Positions 35,957 through 38,204 of a stretch of DNA of 38,204 nt are shown one piece after another; within the stretch, counting starts at the first letter, position 1; the number at the start of each line of letters is the position of its first letter. Under the pieces are notes generated by a model. That model did no database searches. It saw only the letters and a program-made list of their open reading frames with translations, and was not told the DNA's origin. The stretch lies in assembly GCA_900618425.1 (NCBI GenBank), contig UZAN01041182.1:1-38204 (forward strand), given 5' to 3'. The DNA comes from Echinostoma caproni (taxonomy: Eukaryota > Platyhelminthes > Trematoda > Plagiorchiida > Echinostomatidae). The translations under genes were made by a program, and so were the position numbers.

Positions 35957-36044
35957 CTTTGCCCCTGGTGGACATCGTTCCGGACCGGCTAGTGCAAAGG
36001 AGGCAATGCTCAATTGGTGTCGAGCTGTCACCAAGGGATACGAA
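35957..36044 (+). CDS. exon encoding the start of a calponin-homology domain (smoothelin-like)
   Basis: An 88-base exon between the acceptor TTGCAG and the donor GTGAGT at 36045. After completing the split Asn codon it reads FAPGGHRSGPASAKE and then AMLNWCRAVTKGYE. The last segment matches CH-domain helix 1 as found in smoothelin and smoothelin-like proteins (pattern LL-x-WCRAKT-x-GYEHV) and, less closely, cytospins. CH domains of this class associate with the actin cytoskeleton. The exon ends in phase 0 right after GYE; the following HVDIQNFSSSW-type segment must be in the next exon, which I cannot find before the window ends. The smoothelin rather than cytospin assignment rests on WCRA and GYE. 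Confidence 0.75.
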
Positions 36045-37274
36045 GTGAGTACCGCATGCCACACTCCTCCCGGCTGATGCGCTCGAATAAGAAACAACTC
36101 ACGCGACAGATATATTATCTTGTTATTATTTTTCACTCAAAGTATTCAGACTTTTTCGAAGGAACTTGGGAATATGTATAAATGAGGCGATCGGTGTTAG
36201 ATTTCTTGAGATAGCAAACTCAGAATTCTTCACTGATTGATTGTAAGTGAATGGGTTGCGTATGCACCGGTTGTCACAACTCAACACCGTTGTAAAAACC
36301 TCGTGAGATGTCATCCAACGAGCGTGTAAACTTCTAAATGATATAATCTTATTCATCAGGCAATGACATTGGCTGTTGTTTGCTGTCTTTTTTTACAGCA
36401 TAACGTCCTATTTACCTTTTATAAACTGTTTTGACACAGTATATGAAAATTAAGTCTCCTATTCAACTGAAAACTTTAATTCCTGGGATTGTTAATCGAG
36501 GAATAGTGTCGAATACCCGAATCGGTCGTGACAAAGATAATTTACTAAAATCTGATAACTCCAACGGGGCAAATCAATTAGTAAATCGTAATCGAGTGTT
36601 CCGCTTTTTTTATTACTGAAGTACCATAGAATTGGAGTTTGAAAATTCCTGAGGGTTTGCCCATAAAATCAACTCCTAATCACTTATTAAGAGAAAATAT
36701 GGGATTGTATGTTTCACTCTGAACTCAATTTCGTCACTTGCTCTGCACGAAAAAAGTAGGCTGTACATCTATTCACTCAACTAACGTGACAACTATTGTT
36801 GCGTCTGCCGAACCAAATTGGAGCACAAAAATTCCTAAATGATAGCTTGGCACCTGTTCCGATGAAGCTGGCAAATGCTCCCATGTCCAATGTTTGTTGT
36901 GGTTGTTGTCATTTATATTTGAAATTGTTCAAGATATTTGACATCAGCAGGTGTGATTTCAATGCCCATTTATCAACGCGTGCTGAATATCGAGTCGGAT
37001 ATATACGTCACACGTGCGTGGAATAGATTTGTGTCAAACTGGATCGACCAACCATGATCGTAATCAGGGACATACGGAAAATGTTACGGCACTCAACGAT
37101 TTACAGTGGTTAAACTAAAGATAAATTAATGAGTAGTGGTGGGAATAATCAAAACGGTATGAGTACATAAAGGAATTTCAAATAGCTTATTTTGAAAAAA
37201 GCCCACTACGGAAAGCCGATCATCATGATGAATATCTCGGCTAAATTAACATAAGCGTAATTGTTATCGTTGTT
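36045..37274 (+). other. probable next intron of the CH-domain gene
   Basis: It begins with a GTGAGT donor. No further CH-domain exon is visible up to the window end, so this intron probably spans at least 2.1 kb including the SINE at 37275-37609. No other feature seen. Confidence 0.5.
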
Positions 37275-37609
37275 CATGTGAGTAATTGAGGGTTTGATTC
37301 AATTTCAAAGGGTAAATTCGTCATGTAAATAAAGCGTGAACTAAAAACGTATCAATCACTGGACAGCTGTTCCGGCCTGGTTGGGTCTCATCATCAGTGC
37401 GAATCCATCGACTCAACTGGGGATTGAACTCGGGACCTCATGGGCAGAACGCAAGCATGCCACCCACTCGAGTACCGGGCAGTTGATCAGACCGCTTTTC
37501 ATTTTCCATTTACACCATATAGCACAACCCATCTTTGCGAGCTTGTTTCAGGCCACTGACCTCGCCCAGTTCAGCACTAGGTTCCGGGGTTATGACTCGG
37601 TTGGAAACA
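37275..37609 (-). repeat. tRNA-derived SINE copy, diverged
   Basis: Third copy of the repeat at 376-725, here on the minus strand and clearly more diverged than the two left copies are from each other. Reading on the minus strand: the leader begins near 37608 (GTTTCCAACCGAG), tRNA-like head 37480-37410 (A box complement of 37464-37474; B box GAGTTCAATCC, complement of 37421-37431), hammerhead-like fold 37400-37356, and tail ending with ACTCACATG at 37275. It probably lies in an intron of the CH-domain gene, in antisense orientation. Confidence 0.8.
37356..37400 (-). ncRNA. hammerhead-ribozyme-like fold in SINE (copy 4)
   Basis: On the minus strand: GCACTG, core ATGATGA (C to A), stem II GACC with GGCC (one mismatch) around loop CAACCA, second core GGAA (one change from GAAA), stem III CAGCTGT, cleavage C in an intact GTC, then CAGTGA pairing five of six positions with GCACTG. 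It keeps the best stem III and cleavage triplet of the five copies. Confidence 0.55.
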
Positions 37610-37610
37610 A

Positions 37611-37670
37611 TCGATGGATTTGCACTGATGATGAAACCCAACCAGATCTAAACAAAGTTTTACATGCGCC
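37611..37670 (+). repeat. SINE hammerhead-region fragment in opposite orientation
   Basis: Starting at TCGATGGATTTGCACTG, this piece repeats in plus orientation the segment that the adjacent copy carries on the minus strand near 37380-37410. It contains a strongly decayed hammerhead-like fold (GCACTG 37622-37627, ATGATGA 37628-37634, stem II AACC/GATC, TAAA for GAAA). It has no recognisable tail. It abuts the minus-strand SINE just as 242-375 abuts 1-241, but with a different breakpoint. Confidence 0.6.
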
Positions 37671-38204
37671 TTGATTTACTCTACTGCAATCTATTATTCA
37701 TGCTGACGGTGAGTCGGTTCAGAGTATATAAAGCTTGTTCTGACATGGCTTCAACTGGCTAAGCTGGGATATAGTTCGAAATAGATTTTTCCNTAATGCA
37801 AGTCAATATAAGCTTCTTTCGCTCATCTTACTTGAATTTTTAGCTTACTGCGGATATTGGGCATAAAATTCAGGTGAAACAATGTACAGATTGTGGAACG
37901 TGAAATCAGTGAGGCAAGTAAACATGCACGCCGTTGGCGTTGTTACCTTTCTAACAATGATAAGGAAACACGAAAGATTGGAGTTGCGGTAAGAAGAAGT
38001 ATGGATATATAGGAGTTAAAACTGGCTTGTGTAGCGAATGTGAAAACGGTTCTATGCAGTTCAGTCTGTAAAGGATTTTGAACGTCTTTAGGTACAGAAC
38101 AGGCAGATTCGTCAGATGCACCAATCAACCAGGTAACAATAACGTCTACAAGAATCTTTCTGGAATTCCAGTGCATTTTGATCGACTTTGTATAGATTTG
38201 ATCA
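37671..38204. other. non-coding stretch at the window end
   Basis: Nothing assignable; one ambiguous base at 37793. A minus-strand frame (37943-38176) resembles no family. Confidence 0.5.

Noticed and set aside
37721..37735. TATATAA, a TATA-box-like sequence
   Set aside because: It lies in AT-rich probable intron with no gene start downstream in the window.
1..38204. CRISPR arrays, bacterial operons, rRNA or intact tRNA genes
   Set aside because: No regularly spaced short repeats, no compact gene order, no rRNA signature; all tRNA-like sequences are SINE heads or degenerate.

Overview
This is a window of a eukaryotic, AT-rich, gene-poor genome. There is no bacterial-style gene packing, and most of the 38 kb is non-coding sequence with stops in every frame. 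The mobile elements point to a flatworm, most likely a digenean fluke: tRNA-derived SINEs that carry a hammerhead-ribozyme fold (an architecture known from the schistosome SM-alpha repeats) and Penelope-like retroelements (PLEs) with a GIY-YIG domain. The species assignment is inference; I cannot name the organism.

Layout. Positions 1-725 hold SINE sequence in a complex inverted arrangement: a minus-strand copy cut by the window edge, a plus-strand 3' fragment, then a plus-strand full copy. Arms 1-241 and 468-708 form a gap-free inverted repeat. Positions 1006-1900 are a GC-elevated unassigned block, followed by CA-rich and GA simple repeats. A decayed coding-looking frame lies at 6153-6597. 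Positions 6600-17480 are essentially featureless apart from a tRNA-like relic near 14.9 kb. From 17.48 to 19.16 kb is a plus-strand PLE remnant interrupted by a 667-base assembly gap (18237-18903), with a degenerate hammerhead-like motif in its 3' region. From 21.94 to 23.32 kb is a minus-strand PLE remnant (reverse transcriptase C-terminal part plus GIY-YIG domain), flanked by ~150-bp arms in inverted orientation. A GC-elevated ORF of unknown meaning lies at 23.9-24.2 kb. Positions 24.2-33.1 kb show nothing I can assign.

The only host gene I can support is at the right: two plus-strand exons (33165-33245 and 35957-36044), joined by a phase-2 intron of 2,711 bases. They encode the start of a calponin-homology (CH) domain resembling smoothelin/cytospin-type proteins. 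The rest of the CH domain must lie beyond the window. The right end (37275-37670) holds another SINE copy plus an inverted hammerhead-bearing fragment, probably inside the downstream intron of this gene.

The most interesting signal is the hammerhead-like fold repeated five times in the SINE sequences. No single copy keeps the full canonical core, but different copies retain different core parts: one keeps the leading C of the core, others keep the GTC cleavage triplet or an intact GAAA. This implies a canonical ancestor.
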